Source: Vanilla planifolia (taxonomy: Eukaryota; Streptophyta; Magnoliopsida; Asparagales; Orchidaceae). Taken from it: a stretch of 64,000 nucleotides of DNA. Both the position numbers and the translations under genes were made by a program. The notes below the pieces were generated by a model that was not told the origin of the DNA, did no database searches, and saw only the letters and a program-made list of their open reading frames with translations. Positions within the stretch are counted from its first letter, which is position 1, and each line of letters starts with the position of its first letter. This document shows positions 48,701 through 60,500 of the stretch, piece by piece. The stretch covers positions 7,707,653-7,771,652 of the forward strand of contig CM043868.1 in the NCBI GenBank assembly GCA_023846275.1, written 5' to 3'.

Positions 48701-51700
48701 TGTATACATGTATGCATGTATACATACACAATCTTTTTTGCCATTCTCTTTCTTGGTTTCTCATACTTTGTAAATGAAGATATAAAGAAAATAAACTCTA
48801 AAAATTTTCTTTTGTTTTAAGGTAAATGAAAGAATGAAACATTTTAAAAAAAATGGTTTTATATTTTTGCTATATTCATTTAATTTGATAGTAAGTAATG
48901 GTATGTTCTTTTTGTCATTTTATACATAAAAAATCAAAGAATGATTTTAAAAATTTCCATTTTAGCAATCTTAATTTTATTATGTGACGTTCACACTAAT
49001 TTTAGTCATTTACTTTGCATGTAGGAAATAAAATTGTGGAAAGTAAATGATAAGAATTAAAAACTGGGAAAATTTGAAATGCTAAAAGTAAAAGCAATAG
49101 TTAAATAAAAATAGCTAAATTTTGTTGTAATTAATAAAAAAACTTTATGGACCTTAAGGAGACATTTGGACTATAGAACATTGTAGTCTTTCTTGTAGTG
49201 TTGCAATTTTATTTAGGATGTCACTATTGAAGAAAAGTCGAGATATAGCTATTCTAATAGAACTCAAAGCATATGCAGGTTCACAAACATGCGGTAAAAA
49301 GGTCAGCTCATTCCAATTCAACGCATATGAATGCAGGCAAGTATGACTAAGTGAATAAAATAAAACCAAAACACTGTAATAACTCCAGCAAGAACCTCAA
49401 CAAAAAAAAACTAACTACAGCACAATAAAATTAACTCCAGCCCAAATTTAAAAGAATAAAGGGCATGCAATTGTGATGAAGGTATGTTGTATGAAACTAA
49501 TACTAAAAGTTGATGCATGACCATGCCGTCTAAAGGAATGCCTAATGTAGGATGCAATGAAATAAAGCAATTTAATTTACCAAATGCTCACATAAGACAA
49601 TGCTCTGAGATATAAAAAGGTTACATGTCATCAAAATCAAAGCACAAAATCTCCGGAAGTTGAGAAAGTTATATATTAATTTGGATCAAACACACTTAAT
49701 TTGATAAGTGAATGAACAAAGGTTCAACTATACCACTAACAATCACACACAACAAAAAGTGGAAAAATATGATTTCACAAGTTTTACACATTTGCAACAG
49801 TAAGCTATATAACGGGATCTAAGCTAAGCATTATCACACAAAACATTCCACAACTCAAGTATCTAGGGAATGCTCCTTATTCTATACCAAGTAGGGGTCC
49901 TCAATTGCTGAAGCAAGAAAGAACATGTAAAATTGCTTTCCAAAACCAGCTGTCCCACACACCCAAGCTGTCTAATAGATCACCACGTGCAATCTAAACA
50001 TCGCCTAAGTGACCTGTCTGAACAGAGCAATATAGGCTAAGAAATTGCCATGAGCAATCTAGTTTTTTGTGATAGAATGAGAAAGGAACAAATTGGAATT
50101 TAAAGAGAGAAAAGAGTTAAGGCAAGAGAGAGGACCTTCAAATATTTTCGTATGTTCTAAATTTTTTGATAGTTGCAAGAACTCCTTACCTTCAAACCTT
50201 AGCACCACCATTCCAAGGCACCACTTGAAATAGATACAAAATGGACTTGACTCATCAATGGGTTTATCACATGGATGGCCTGAAGACTCAAATTTCAAAC
50301 ATAAAAAATGGCTATATACAAAAGTCCTTATACACTCACAAATATAAAACTCATAAGTATGATATATGATTCTTTCTACAATATAAGGCTAAAACAACAC
50401 AATGTAGACGATAAACCCAAACTATTCCCTTCTCTATATGAAGGTCTTCTATAGGTCAAAAACTACAAGCGATATGGGATTAATGTGAGACAAATGAAAG
50501 AAAAATAAGAAAAACAAAAATATTATAAAATAATCAAGGTTAACCATCCTAGGCGGTTCACAGGGAATCACTCAGTGTCGTTAGGAAACCACCCCATACC
50601 CTTATCAAAACCTCAAAAGTTTCAAATAAGGCTGATGCAACTTTCTAAGTGACCAAAATATTTTATCTGAGCTATTGTACATATCCACACAATACCCTAT
50701 AAAATGATATTTTCAATTATGCAAAAGCAAAGTGGGTGTAGTAAACATCCTTATAAAATTACTACTGTCCCCTCAGGAGGCCCATCTACAGCTGGGTTGT
50801 ACCTTGTGCTTTCAGCTACTCAAGAGTTCGTTGCTCAATTTTCACCCTATCCTCATTTCTACCATATAAAATTCTCGAGCCCTGACTCTTCAGAGGTTAC
50901 ATTATGTGATTTTCTGTAATGGAATGATTGCTGCTATTTTGGTAAAAGAAATAAAGCTCAAACTACATCCCTAGTCATGAGAAGTTTTGTGTTACTTATC
51001 GACATATTAAGACTCATTTCCATACAATTCAAGGACCTAATGAGGATGTTCTATGTGACACTGGGACAACTGTTCACGTGACTTGTTTCTTTCCTCCATG
51101 CATCTTCATTTTATTCACTTAGTTTTCCTTAAGTTTTGTTTTCTTGTGAGAAATACCAACTTTCCAGTGATTTTAATGGTCATCTCCACCACTACTAGCC
51201 CCAAGCACATGGTTGTGTTGTCTTATGTTCAATCTTTCCATCAATATTTTAGTTAAGAAATTAAAGGTTTCCCAGTTAGTTTTCCCAAGTCCTCAAGTAA
51301 TTGCGAAAATCTAGATTTTTTTCTCTGGAACAATGAAATTTCTTTTCAAATCTTAAGCAGTGAGTTTTCTACATTTTAAAGCTCATTTGTTTTGAATTAT
51401 TATGATCTATTCAATGCAACGTAATTTAAAGCTTTTGTAATGCGTTAGATCTACTTTCCAGAAAGCTATTACTTGGATTTTAATTCTAATTAGGTTGTCA
51501 GTAATAAAATCCTAAATTTTCCTTTCTAGTGCAGATTTCTGTCTACTGAAATTTTGTCAGTTCCTTTACATTTTAGTGTTTTAAAACGTAGTTTTAAGCC
51601 ACTTTAAAATTCCTTAAATTCTGAAGCTTAACACAAACCTTCAGAGAAAATACTGTCCATGTCTAGTCTTACCTCCCAAAAACTCTCCCTGGGTCAGAAC

Positions 51701-54700
51701 TAGTTAACTAACAAGTTTCAACCAAAGCTTAACCGACCTAAAATCTGTTCTTGAAATTCGAAAGTAGCTTATTCTCAAAGAGCATCGACCTACCTAGATT
51801 CATGAACACTATACTTTAATTACCCTAAGCCTTGAAGACAAAAATTCATAAAAAGAGTATAATATTTGGGATTATTGAAGGCAAAGTGTTTGTAAAAATC
51901 CTTTTCATGCAGTGCAACTCAATCTATCGATCTGTGCTGCTACACCTTGGGTTGTAAGTGTATGATGCAAGACTTTTTTAAGTTAGAGTTCTCAAAACAA
52001 CTAAAATTAATTTATATGAATTTTATATTCTTAATCTGAATATCAAATTTTCATTATTGAGTAAAATATTGCATTTCGAAGAGACAAAACTACTTCAAAA
52101 CCATTATCACAGTTTAAAGGACCATTCATCTACTTAGAGCACTTAATGTTGAAATACCACATACCTCCACCTGCTCTCAAACACAAATATACCTACTACA
52201 CAACATTCTTACACTTTCTTGAAGCACCCAGAGCTTAGGAATGCTAGTGCTTAAAGAGACTTTCCTATTAGATATTCCCTTGGGCATCCATACATAATGA
52301 GATGCACTTGAAAAAATTACATTCTCAGTCCTACAATCTTTAACTATTTGCCCTTGTTCACAACAATATTGATACGTAACACGTGAATTTGAAATAAAAA
52401 TAAAACTTGATTAGAAAAAGATTACAAATAATATAAAGGAGTGTAGTAAAAATCAAAATCTGTCAGAGAAAACTATCAAAAACAAAATTTCTTAAAATCT
52501 AGATAACAATAGAAACAACAAAACTAATTCCTAATTTCTAATTTTCTGAAATAATAAGCAAAATAATAATGATAATAAATGATGTGATTTTCCACACCGT
52601 GTCTTAAGTTGAGCTAAAAATATTGATCATGCCTAACTTGAAACAGATTATCTAAGCTTTTCCATGGGGAGAGCCTTGGTCAAGATATTTGCATCTTGAA
52701 GACCAAACAAAGCAAAGAGAAGTAAATCAATTCCATCATCAATCGCTTCTTTGATAAAGTAATAATATGATGAACTAGATCCTTAGCAATGTTTATGGCT
52801 GACTGGTTGTCACAAAGGAGCTTCTAGGTTAGCTTGGTTTCACACAAATTTCCCCTAGAAAACTTCTTATCCAAATTCTCTCACAAATCCCATTGGTTGA
52901 AGCTCTGAATTCAGCTTTAACACAATTCTAGAGTTCATTGATTGCGTCTTACTTATAAGTCACAAGAAAATTCAATACATGTGTAATAACCAGATTTAGA
53001 TATAGCATGAACTGAACTAGCTCAATTAGCATTAATCAGATCTATGTATTTCTAGTGAGATAACACAATGATTTCCCATATGTTATTTTCCACAAGAACT
53101 CAAATATCTTCCTTTAAGCTTTCTTTCATTTGGGATCTCTAAGAACCTCATTAATTGACTCAGGAATCTAGATCTAAGTCTAGAGACAAAAGATTGAAAC
53201 TTTGATGAAAGAAGAGTATAAGAAACGTGCTTCTGAATTGGATGTTTAGTGAAGGATTGAACACATTTCCATGAGGTGATGGACCAATTCGAGACAGAAA
53301 ACATTTTCAAAAACCAAAATGCTAAATTCAAGGACACTTGAATTTAGAACATGTTAATGGAAAAGCTATTCAAAATTTCAATGTTGATCCTCCTTTTGAT
53401 CACGAGGCCTCCTTGAGTAGATTCTCCCTTTGAGTTCAGAGGTTGTTATCTAACAGACCAAGTTGATTCAATCTCAGAAAAGGGCTTGAGAGAATTTTTG
53501 AATTTGGTTAAATTTTTAGATTGAAGAGTAAAAGAATATGCTTCTAAAGATAGACTATTTTAAATATATCTAAAGTCAGATTCTTGTATACATGCAATCT
53601 CCCCTAAATTTTTGATATTGGAAAGTAAGACCGACTATTAAAAATGTGACATCCATAAAATAATAATATTTCTAAGTGATGGAGAATAACACTTAATACT
53701 CCTTTTGATTAGAGGGATAAACTAGAAAAATACACTTTATTGTCTTAGGATAAAGTTTACCCTAAGCATGAACATGAAGATGCATAAAAGAAAAACACCT
53801 AAAGAATTTGATTAGTATAGAAGAAATTACCCAAGAACATGGATAAGCTTTCTATAGTGTTTGGCATGAGGTTTTTAAATATAGAGGTTTGGAAGGCATT
53901 CTTTTTATTAGCTTACTTATATGCCTGACATCTCCCAAAAATTGTTTCAAAAAAAAACTTGTAAAGAATATGAGTGACTTGGCACCCTCAAGAAGATGTT
54001 GATTTTTTTAGACACGTTATTTTTTTTAGGTGTATCTACAAAAACTTAAACGTATAATGCCCTATTTAGGCATGCATATATCAAGAATCAAGCTGAAACA
54101 TTCTTTATCATCAATTCCTAAGATTTTAATTTTGATTTAAAATTGATTCTAAGTCACGTTTTGGAACTTTTCAAAAATAGAACCAACTTCAATTTTTTTT
54201 CATAAGAAAAGCTCATGTGAGCTTTCTATGATTATCAATAAAAGAAACAAACCATCATGGACCAAAAACATGTTTACTCGAGAAAACACCCAAATATTAT
54301 TATAAATTAATCAAAAAAGATGCAAAGAAACATATGACTGATTCAAAAAAGAGCCCAAGGGTGATTAGAATATTAGCAAATCTCATATTGAAAACTACTC
54401 AACTTGCTATTATCAAATAATGAAGGAAACCATTAATCGAGATAAAAAAGCTTGGATGACTTAATCCAAATTGTCAAAGCATAATTTAACATTTGTTCAA
54501 AGACAAAGCATTAAAAGAACTTTTCTACAGATGACATCTAACTTAGAAATACCTATCTTGTGAACTTGTCCACTAAGAGCATCACTACTCTTAAGCAGGT
54601 ACAACTTAAACATTCCTAAGCACTCTTAATCACCTTTCTCAAGAACATGTGTTGAAATTAACAAATATTGTTTAAAAACTTAGTGGTACAATGGAATCCT

Positions 54701-57700
54701 TTGTCAACTTACTAATAAATAATGAGTTGCAAATCTAATTTAGGAACCAATAGAATAAAGTGAAGCAAATGCATATCTGATAAGATTATACAACCAGTCC
54801 TCTTCACTTCTCCACTTCTCCCAACATGGTATGAAGATGGTTAAAGACCTGAGATCTCTTATTGCATATTATGAAGCATTAGAATCAATGATGCACAATT
54901 AGTTTCATCACACTTTATATGATGTGCCTCATAAGATTACCTTTTTGTCTGATTGATCTAGTGGAAGTGGTATGGGCTTGAGTTTGAGATTGGCCAATAA
55001 ACAACTTCTAAAGAAGCTAAGGTTGCTCTTTCAAAGGTTGATGTGCTGTTTTTGGATGCAAAGATATTCTCATGAACTTCATTGTCCCTTGAAGCTTTAG
55101 CAACTACAAATCGGCCATGAATGTTCTAACATGTCTCCCAAGTATACCCCAACTATTGACAATGATTACACCAAGGGGTACCCTTTGTTTTGCTGTTCCG
55201 TGAAAGACCACCTTTCCATATTGGCAAAGTAGAATTTCCCAACATAACTTTCCTTACAATCTCCTCTCCAGATCTCAGCAAAACTTTCTCTTAAATTCGA
55301 TAGTGACTTGGTAAAGAGTATCCAATTAAGAACATCAACAAGACTCTTGCTCTAGCCAATTAAAAAAAATGGTGTAATCTTTTCTCCATGAATTTCTTCT
55401 ATTTGAGACTATCTATAGGACAATCTCAATCATGTTCTTCATGACTCATCCAAATATTGGTACTTTTAGTTAAGAAGATTATAGGATTGACTAACAAGTA
55501 AGCCACCTTGAAGTTGACCATGGAAAGTTCTCTCATTATTGAATAATTTTGACATATTTTCAACATAAAAATATGCTTCCTTAGTGACATCACAAATTTT
55601 CTTCACCACTTTGTAAAGGAAAAAATTCTCTCTAAATTCATTTGTCATAGAATTGATTAGCCATGGCATGACCAAATTAATTTTTGGCTTCCAAATGCTA
55701 AAATTAACAATTTCTCCCTCCTTTGACTTGATTGCTAGCTTTTCCCTTCTGACAAACAAACATTATAATAAATTGAGACCACTGAAAGTGGTTTTGTCAG
55801 CTCACTTTATGACTAGTAATGGTGAAGTGCATGATTTACATGGTACCACCATTTCTGCTGAGACTTGATAAAATCTCTTTAAGGATCTCTCTCTTCTCAA
55901 TAACAATGAATGGGTTCAAGTAAAGCTCTAATTAGATACAGTTAGCAACAAATAGATGTGCACATTTGGTGATCAATGGATGCATACAATTAGCAGCATA
56001 CGAACATGTGTGGACAGCAACGAACAGATGCAAGTACAATAATGAGTATCATATGAATTAGGAAAGAAATTTAAATTTCTCTTGGTTAGAAAAAGTTTAC
56101 AACCCATATAGAAGGGTTGAGTACAAATCAAAATCCACTGAAAGACACTAATAAAAATAAAATCTCCTAAATTCGGAGTAAAAATCCAACCAAATCTCCC
56201 AGAATAGAAAGCAACAAAAAATTGATTCCTAATTTCCAATTTTGTAAAATAATAAATTAAATAATAATGATAATATATGCTAAGGCTTTTTTCTTAGCAT
56301 TGAAGGAAGCATTGTAACTTCTAAGTACATGAGTGAACATGCCCATTTCTATATACAGCATGAAGCACAACCAAATGTTGTGGGGAGATTTTGGATATTT
56401 TAGTAATCCCTTTAAACACCCACAAATTAGAAATTAAGTTTGCATGCCCTATCTTGGGCTTCCTTAAGCTTAAACTACAACTTATGTAACTTATCATTTG
56501 TTCACAAAGATTTCATAACCCATAAACTTTCATAACTAAAATATTTTTTCTTCAGTTTTTCATATTCATTAAAAAGTTCAAAGAAAACATTTTCCGATTC
56601 ATTAAAAGAATTTTCATCATGTACTAATTCATCACCAATTACTTCATCATTATCCAAAGCCACCAAGCATATGGCTACCATTTCAATTGGCTCTCCTTCA
56701 AAATTGGATGATTCAAAGTCATTCCAAATAGTAACCATAACTTTCTTTCCCATCAGATTCTTTCTCTGATTCATCCTTCTTCATTTGCAGGAAATTGGGC
56801 TGAATATGTCCTACCTTGCTACACAAGCATTCTGGCTCTTCTTCCTTCTTATAGTTTGCTTTAGGAAGTTCTCTACAATGATAGCCATAAGTGATGTCCT
56901 TCTTAGATAGCCAAAGGACTTCCTTGAGATCATAAAGATATCCCTGCCCATGACCATCTACTCTTCATTACTTGAGTCCACAGACTCTTCATTCAAAGTG
57001 AGAGCTGAGAAAGCCTGCGCAAAAGCCTTCTTCTGGATAGGTTTCATTTCTTGCTTCTTCCTCTTCTTAAATTCCATCTCATAACTTATGAGGGACCCAA
57101 GGATTGAGTCCAGTTTGTATGTTGATTGGTACCGTACATCCACAATAGCTTAGCATTGGTATCAAATTCCTTAGGTACGGACTTGAAAACCTTCCTAACC
57201 AATTCAGCATTCCACAGACCTGTAGTACTGTCTAATATGGCTCTAGTTCAAACGGGAAAAAAGAACACTACTCCAACAAATTTGAGCGTTTCAAACAAAT
57301 TTTAAGTTTGCAAAAACATTTTTTGAATAAGATTAACTAGTAAAAACATGTCAAATCAAACTAAGAGATGCAAAATATACTTATTATGAATGTGATAAAT
57401 AATTTTTTAATAGAAAATATTTCATTATATTAAAGATAATTTTATGAGATAAAACCGTTTAATAAGAGTACCTTTTAGATCTTATGGTGAAGAGGTTAAT
57501 TAACGTTCAAATACTGAGATTTCCCTACTTAGCAATGTTTTTACAATAGAGCCCTTGACTCCACACTCTTGTTTATTGCTTGATTCGTTGGACTAAACCC
57601 ATCCTTGGTAATGTACAAGTCCACATTCTAAGAAATCATCTCATGAAATTCTAATTGCTCATTATTACGATAATGTCTTTTAAATCCACTCAAGACAATT

Positions 57701-59275
57701 TATTTTACAACATTCTAAGATGTATTATCATCAAACATCCTTGTGAACTCATGGGACTTATAGAAGTTCCCTTCAAAAGGCCGATCACATGCTCTACAAG
57801 AACACAATTTTAACAAAAATCCAAAGCTTTGTACAGGTCATCTTTAGTCAACAAAGCAGCAAGTATTAAATAAGCAGTACAATGTAAAGATAACACTACT
57901 GAAATTACCTCCACCATCATGCTGGAACCTTTGCCAAGTTTGGTTTGGAAAGATTCCATGGGTGACATACGCACTTACTTGGGCTGCTCCGTGGGCTGCC
58001 AGTACTTTCTGCATTACAAATAGATCCCAAATTCATGAAAACATATTAATATAAGCTATAAAAAGGCAAAACGAAGGCATCTAATTTTAATTGTCAGAAG
58101 ACAGAAGAATGAATTGAATTGGACAGAACACCAAATCAAACATAGAATGCCACAAGGAACTTTTATACCTGGCATTCAATAAGAGTACCTCCTGATTGCA
58201 CAAAGTCATCCACTATTACAACATGACGACCTTTTGGGTCTCCCTCCTTCAACCGAACAAATCTCTGTTCACCTTCCCTAACTTTGGTGCAAATAATCTG
58301 TCCATCAAGGTTTTCCATAACAACAAATCATGATGTGCTACAAATAAAACATATTAATAGCAGAAGAATATTTTGAATGTTATACTACCATGGGGAAATG
58401 CTGCAGTTGCTTATGAAATCTCTTCCAAGAGCCATCATCAGGAAAAGCAATAGAGATCTTAACAACAGTTGCACACAGGAATGAAGTGAGGCTACTAAAA
58501 GCATTTTATTGCAAATGCAAAAAAAATTGGAACGTGTAGTGTCATTTAAATGAATAGGCAATTCAAATGATAGGAATTCATATAAACATATTCTTCTAAG
58601 AAAGAATATCAAACAAAAGGCTAAACCAATTAACTTTCAAATAGGTTAGTTTCACGAAGGATGAATTGGACAACAATAAATAATATATGTGGTGGAGTTT
58701 TACTCAAGAAGCTATCTGACATTATCTGAATCCGGAAGTTGCTGAAGCCTGTTCTTGAGTAAAGGCACGCCACTCTCAAAGCACGGTAAAACATTATCCC
58801 CAAAGTAAAATCTTTCCTGTAGGGCAAAAAATCAAGACTTGACAATAAGGGAAAGAAAACTCTATGTACAGCAATAGTTTTTATGTAGGTATGTGCACAA
58901 GAGAGTAAAAGCAAGACAGATCTATTTAAATGTCAGTAAATATATCTTCACAAACCAACCTGCAAAGCATGGATATCAAAAATCACTAAGCTAGTTGGTC
59001 CACCTCTAGAAATCGGAATGTTTGACAAAATCCTAGCTAGTGTGAAAGCTGTGGCAACATCTCCTTCATCTTCCATACGCTCAAAGGACCCAGTTGGAAA
59101 GAAGGGAAGGACAACAGTAAATGAGGAGACAAACAACCTTGGTAGAGCATAGATAATTGACAGCTGCTCAAATATTACTCCAGGAGAACTAAAGGAGGCC
59201 AGAAAGGCAACATGCTGTCCACGAATTCCATGAGCATTGGGGATGAAAAGGTTGGGGAACCCATCCTCAAATGTC
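45800..59275 (-). CDS. PRS4: Ribose-phosphate pyrophosphokinase 4 (PRPP synthetase), 5' end missing
   Basis: Six minus-strand exons join in phase: 59275-58960, 58816-58721, 58457-58389, 58297-58169, 58008-57909 and 45933-45800 (TAA at 45802-45800). All introns are GT...AG. About 280 residues match the plant class II PRS4 type, which makes 5-phosphoribosyl-1-pyrophosphate from ribose 5-phosphate and ATP for nucleotide, His and Trp synthesis, probably in the cytosol (family knowledge). Visible landmarks: [67 protein letters not shown], the PRPP-binding loop [33 protein letters not shown], and the typical end [12 protein letters not shown]. Roughly 50 N-terminal residues are absent; their exon was not found up to 64000. 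No stops or frameshifts occur and CpG content is normal, so it is probably functional. The last intron is 11,975 bases. Confidence 0.93.
46200..52240. other. Intron sequence, mostly unassigned
   Basis: No protein family was recognised on either strand between 46.2 and 52.2 kb. Open stretches up to 83 codons lack motifs. The sequences starting at about 46471 and 50523 look like diverged direct copies over ~170 bases (aaccntc.t.ggnggtt..., later c.aaaacct.aaaag.t and gagctatt.ta), possibly old LTR ends of an unknown element. A simple gtatacatgtatgcatgtat-type run lies near 48700-48730. Confidence 0.35.
48051..48441 (+). repeat. Recent two-copy duplication, period 216
   Basis: Bases 48051-48225 and 48267-48441 are almost identical: I count three differences in 175 positions (acttacactc/acttatactc, ttggtatc/ttgctatc, gtgcc/gtgtc). 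The 41-base spacer is unique. Compared with the ancient repeats around it this is a young event inside the PRS4 intron. Confidence 0.95.
52245..52600 (-). repeat. 3' LTR of the compact copia element
   Basis: On the minus strand it begins near 52600 (tgtggaaaatcacatcattt) and aligns with 56282-55940. The clearest shared part is 52400-52590. The low-coordinate end is not precisely defined. Confidence 0.6.
52636..53050 (-). pseudogene. Copia RNase H remnant
   Basis: The minus strand reads [18 protein letters not shown] (usual DADWAG...RRSTSGYC), then [29 protein letters not shown] and, after a frame change, [14 protein letters not shown]. The CDN.SAI.IA and ILTK.L markers are diagnostic. The first catalytic Asp reads Asn, and tryptophan of DADW reads stop. 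Confidence 0.85.
53051..53337 (-). pseudogene. Copia integrase-RT linker remnant
   Basis: An 84-codon open stretch reads [20 protein letters not shown] then [20 protein letters not shown], matching the linker HPI..(F/Y)VSY..LS...RAF...L.....P....EAL..P.WK. With one frame change it goes on as [15 protein letters not shown] (usual ALE.N.TWE.V.LP). RT should follow for about 1 kb, but the sequence passes straight into RNase H. Confidence 0.8.
53340..55460 (-). other. Middle of compact copia element, poorly legible
   Basis: By position this should contain the gag end, protease and integrase. Scattered hints such as pieces of polar linker are present, but I could not read the HRRLGH, DLFGP or VDD blocks, and the stretch is only about 2.1 kb long, so it is both decayed and probably shortened. 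Confidence 0.4.
55466..55870 (-). pseudogene. Copia gag remnant of the compact element
   Basis: The minus strand reads [35 protein letters not shown] then [18 protein letters not shown] and [15 protein letters not shown]. This is the gag block W...N..V..WL.NS...E........A..IW......Y......... F.L......QG..SV..Y...L. A 97-codon open stretch (55759-55466) covers the second half. Confidence 0.8.
55940..56282 (-). repeat. 5' LTR of the compact copia element
   Basis: It aligns with the 3' LTR at 52.25-52.6 kb. The minus-strand sequence just inside (ctgtatctaattagagct near 55925-55940) resembles the initiator-Met PBS TGGTATCAGAGC with changes, which supports this end. Confidence 0.55.
56502..57240 (-). 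pseudogene. Sirevirus-type copia gag fragment
   Basis: A separate gag from that of the compact element. The minus strand reads [38 protein letters not shown] then [20 protein letters not shown] (57143-56958), a knuckle-like [13 protein letters not shown] near 56.8 kb, and [20 protein letters not shown] then [17 protein letters not shown] (56774-56502). The VRK...S.P..F..K.TAI....D...L.SL...L...E..., zinc knuckle, acidic tract and E.ANLCLMA order is that of Sirevirus gag. Its pol was not found; the compact element sits where it would continue. Confidence 0.75.
57241..57905. other. Unassigned intron sequence near the PRS4 donor
   Basis: No motif or repeat was recognised. It is less decayed toward 57.8 kb, next to the PRS4 exon. 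Expected PRS4 coding sequence after the donor at 57909 is not here; it is at 45.9 kb. Confidence 0.4.
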
Positions 59276-60500
59276 CTAAATAAAAAAGGAAGAGAACTTT
59301 CTTATTATTTGAGAGGAAACCCACTTGGTAAAATTAAAAAACCAACATGATTTGATATTACCAAATATTCGTTTTAGGAAATAATAAAAGGTCCCTAAGT
59401 CCAATCTCAAGAAAATTTACATAATTTTGTGATTTAACTAATATGCTAACTCAAATAGAATTGAAAAAATTCAGATTTTATGCTGTATGCAAAAAAAAAA
59501 AGAGTAATTTAAAGGTTGCAAAAAAAAACATACTTACAAGAAAATACAACAGTAAACAAATAGTATCTTTCTTTTGCAATTTTACCTTCCACCTGCTTAA
59601 TTAAAAAGTCCATGTAATGTTCATATCCTGCACCAAGGAGCTGTTGCTCATATGACATCTGTTTTCTCTTTCAAAATAGAAGTTCAAAATTTAAATCTAA
59701 ACAAGACCCTCAACTTTTCTTCAAAAAAACGTTTATATCTCACTAACGAGTTTACCTGATATGACAGTGACCTGTCCTTCAAAAACAATGTAGATGTACA
59801 AGAATTAAATCTGAGCATGGCCCTCAAACTTCTTCAAAATAAACAAATCCATATCCACACAAAACACTCAGAATGCAAATTGCAATAGCAAATCATAGAA
59901 TAAATTAACTAGTACTTTGACAACAAAAATACATCTCATGTGCTACATATTGCATATTTAACAAAATTATCAATAATCAAGCATATAACATTTATAGGAA
60001 ATCTACTGAAGTATGATGTTGTTTCTCAAGTTAAATAGATGCGCCACGTTAATCTTGTTTATTAAGGTGGTTCTTCAACATCCTCGTCAACGATGCAAAT
60101 GAGCAAATTTTACAAAAGAAATTTCAAAAAAGGATGAGTGAATGAAACTAGTTGAAACATTTCAAAAAACAAAAAGATGAATGAACAAAGTTTACAATAT
60201 ACAAAATTATCCAAGAGCAACAAACTAAATAAAGCAAGAATTTAGTTTTGTCTAATTTCTACCAAGAAATCATTATAACTACTAGAAAAATATTAACAAA
60301 CATTAGACAACGTGGGAATGAATAAGCAAAGAAATATTGGGTTTAATGGTGAGTGAAATATAGTTCAAGCAAACAAAAAAATGATCCTATATGATATTTT
60401 GACCTCATAAACAAGATAGACTTATGCCATAACAAGGACCTTAATTAACCAAAAGAAAAAAAAATATGTACAAACAATAAATTATGACAATTTGCTTTAA
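59276..60500 (-). other. Intron or upstream sequence of PRS4
   Basis: The acceptor of the first recognised PRS4 exon (ttatttag) is at its lower edge, so at least the beginning is intron. A short open piece at 59658-59586 has splice-like borders but the wrong phase. The N-terminal PRS4 coding exon was not recognised. Confidence 0.5.

Larger units (their letters stand above)
52245..56282 (-). mobile_element. Compact Ty1/copia element lacking RT, inside PRS4 intron
   Basis: A minus-strand element with short LTRs. The segment ~52.25-52.6 kb aligns with ~55.94-56.28 kb (shared words ttagaaaaag.ttacaa, atcaaaatc, ttgattcctaattt and aataataatgataat). Internal order on the minus strand is gag (55.87-55.46 kb), an unclear middle, the integrase-RT linker (53.34-53.08 kb), then RNase H (53.04-52.64 kb). 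It belongs to a Tork/Ale-type group by its short LTRs and HPI...VSY linker. Total length is about 4.0 kb, short for the group because RT is missing. It lies in the same orientation as PRS4. Confidence 0.75.
45934..57908 (-). other. 11,975-base last intron of PRS4
   Basis: The donor after 57909 is gtaatt and the acceptor before 45933 is tttcag. The joined codon gives ...FQHDGG-V-GPDKG, matching the position of the family's variable loop before YFWITDSCP. The other PRS4 introns here are 111 to 263 bases, so this one is expanded by insertions: a compact copia element, a Sirevirus-type gag fragment, tandem repeats and unassigned sequence. Confidence 0.9.

Noticed and set aside
55653..55868. Plus-strand 71-codon open stretch
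   Set aside because: It is the antisense shadow of the minus-strand copia gag.
59586..59658. Possible extra PRS4 exon on the minus strand (MSYEQQLLGAGYEHYMDFLI..., acceptor-like and donor-like borders)
   Set aside because: The length leaves one base over, while the next exon needs two. The sequence does not resemble the PRS4 N-terminus, so it is treated as chance or unrelated sequence.
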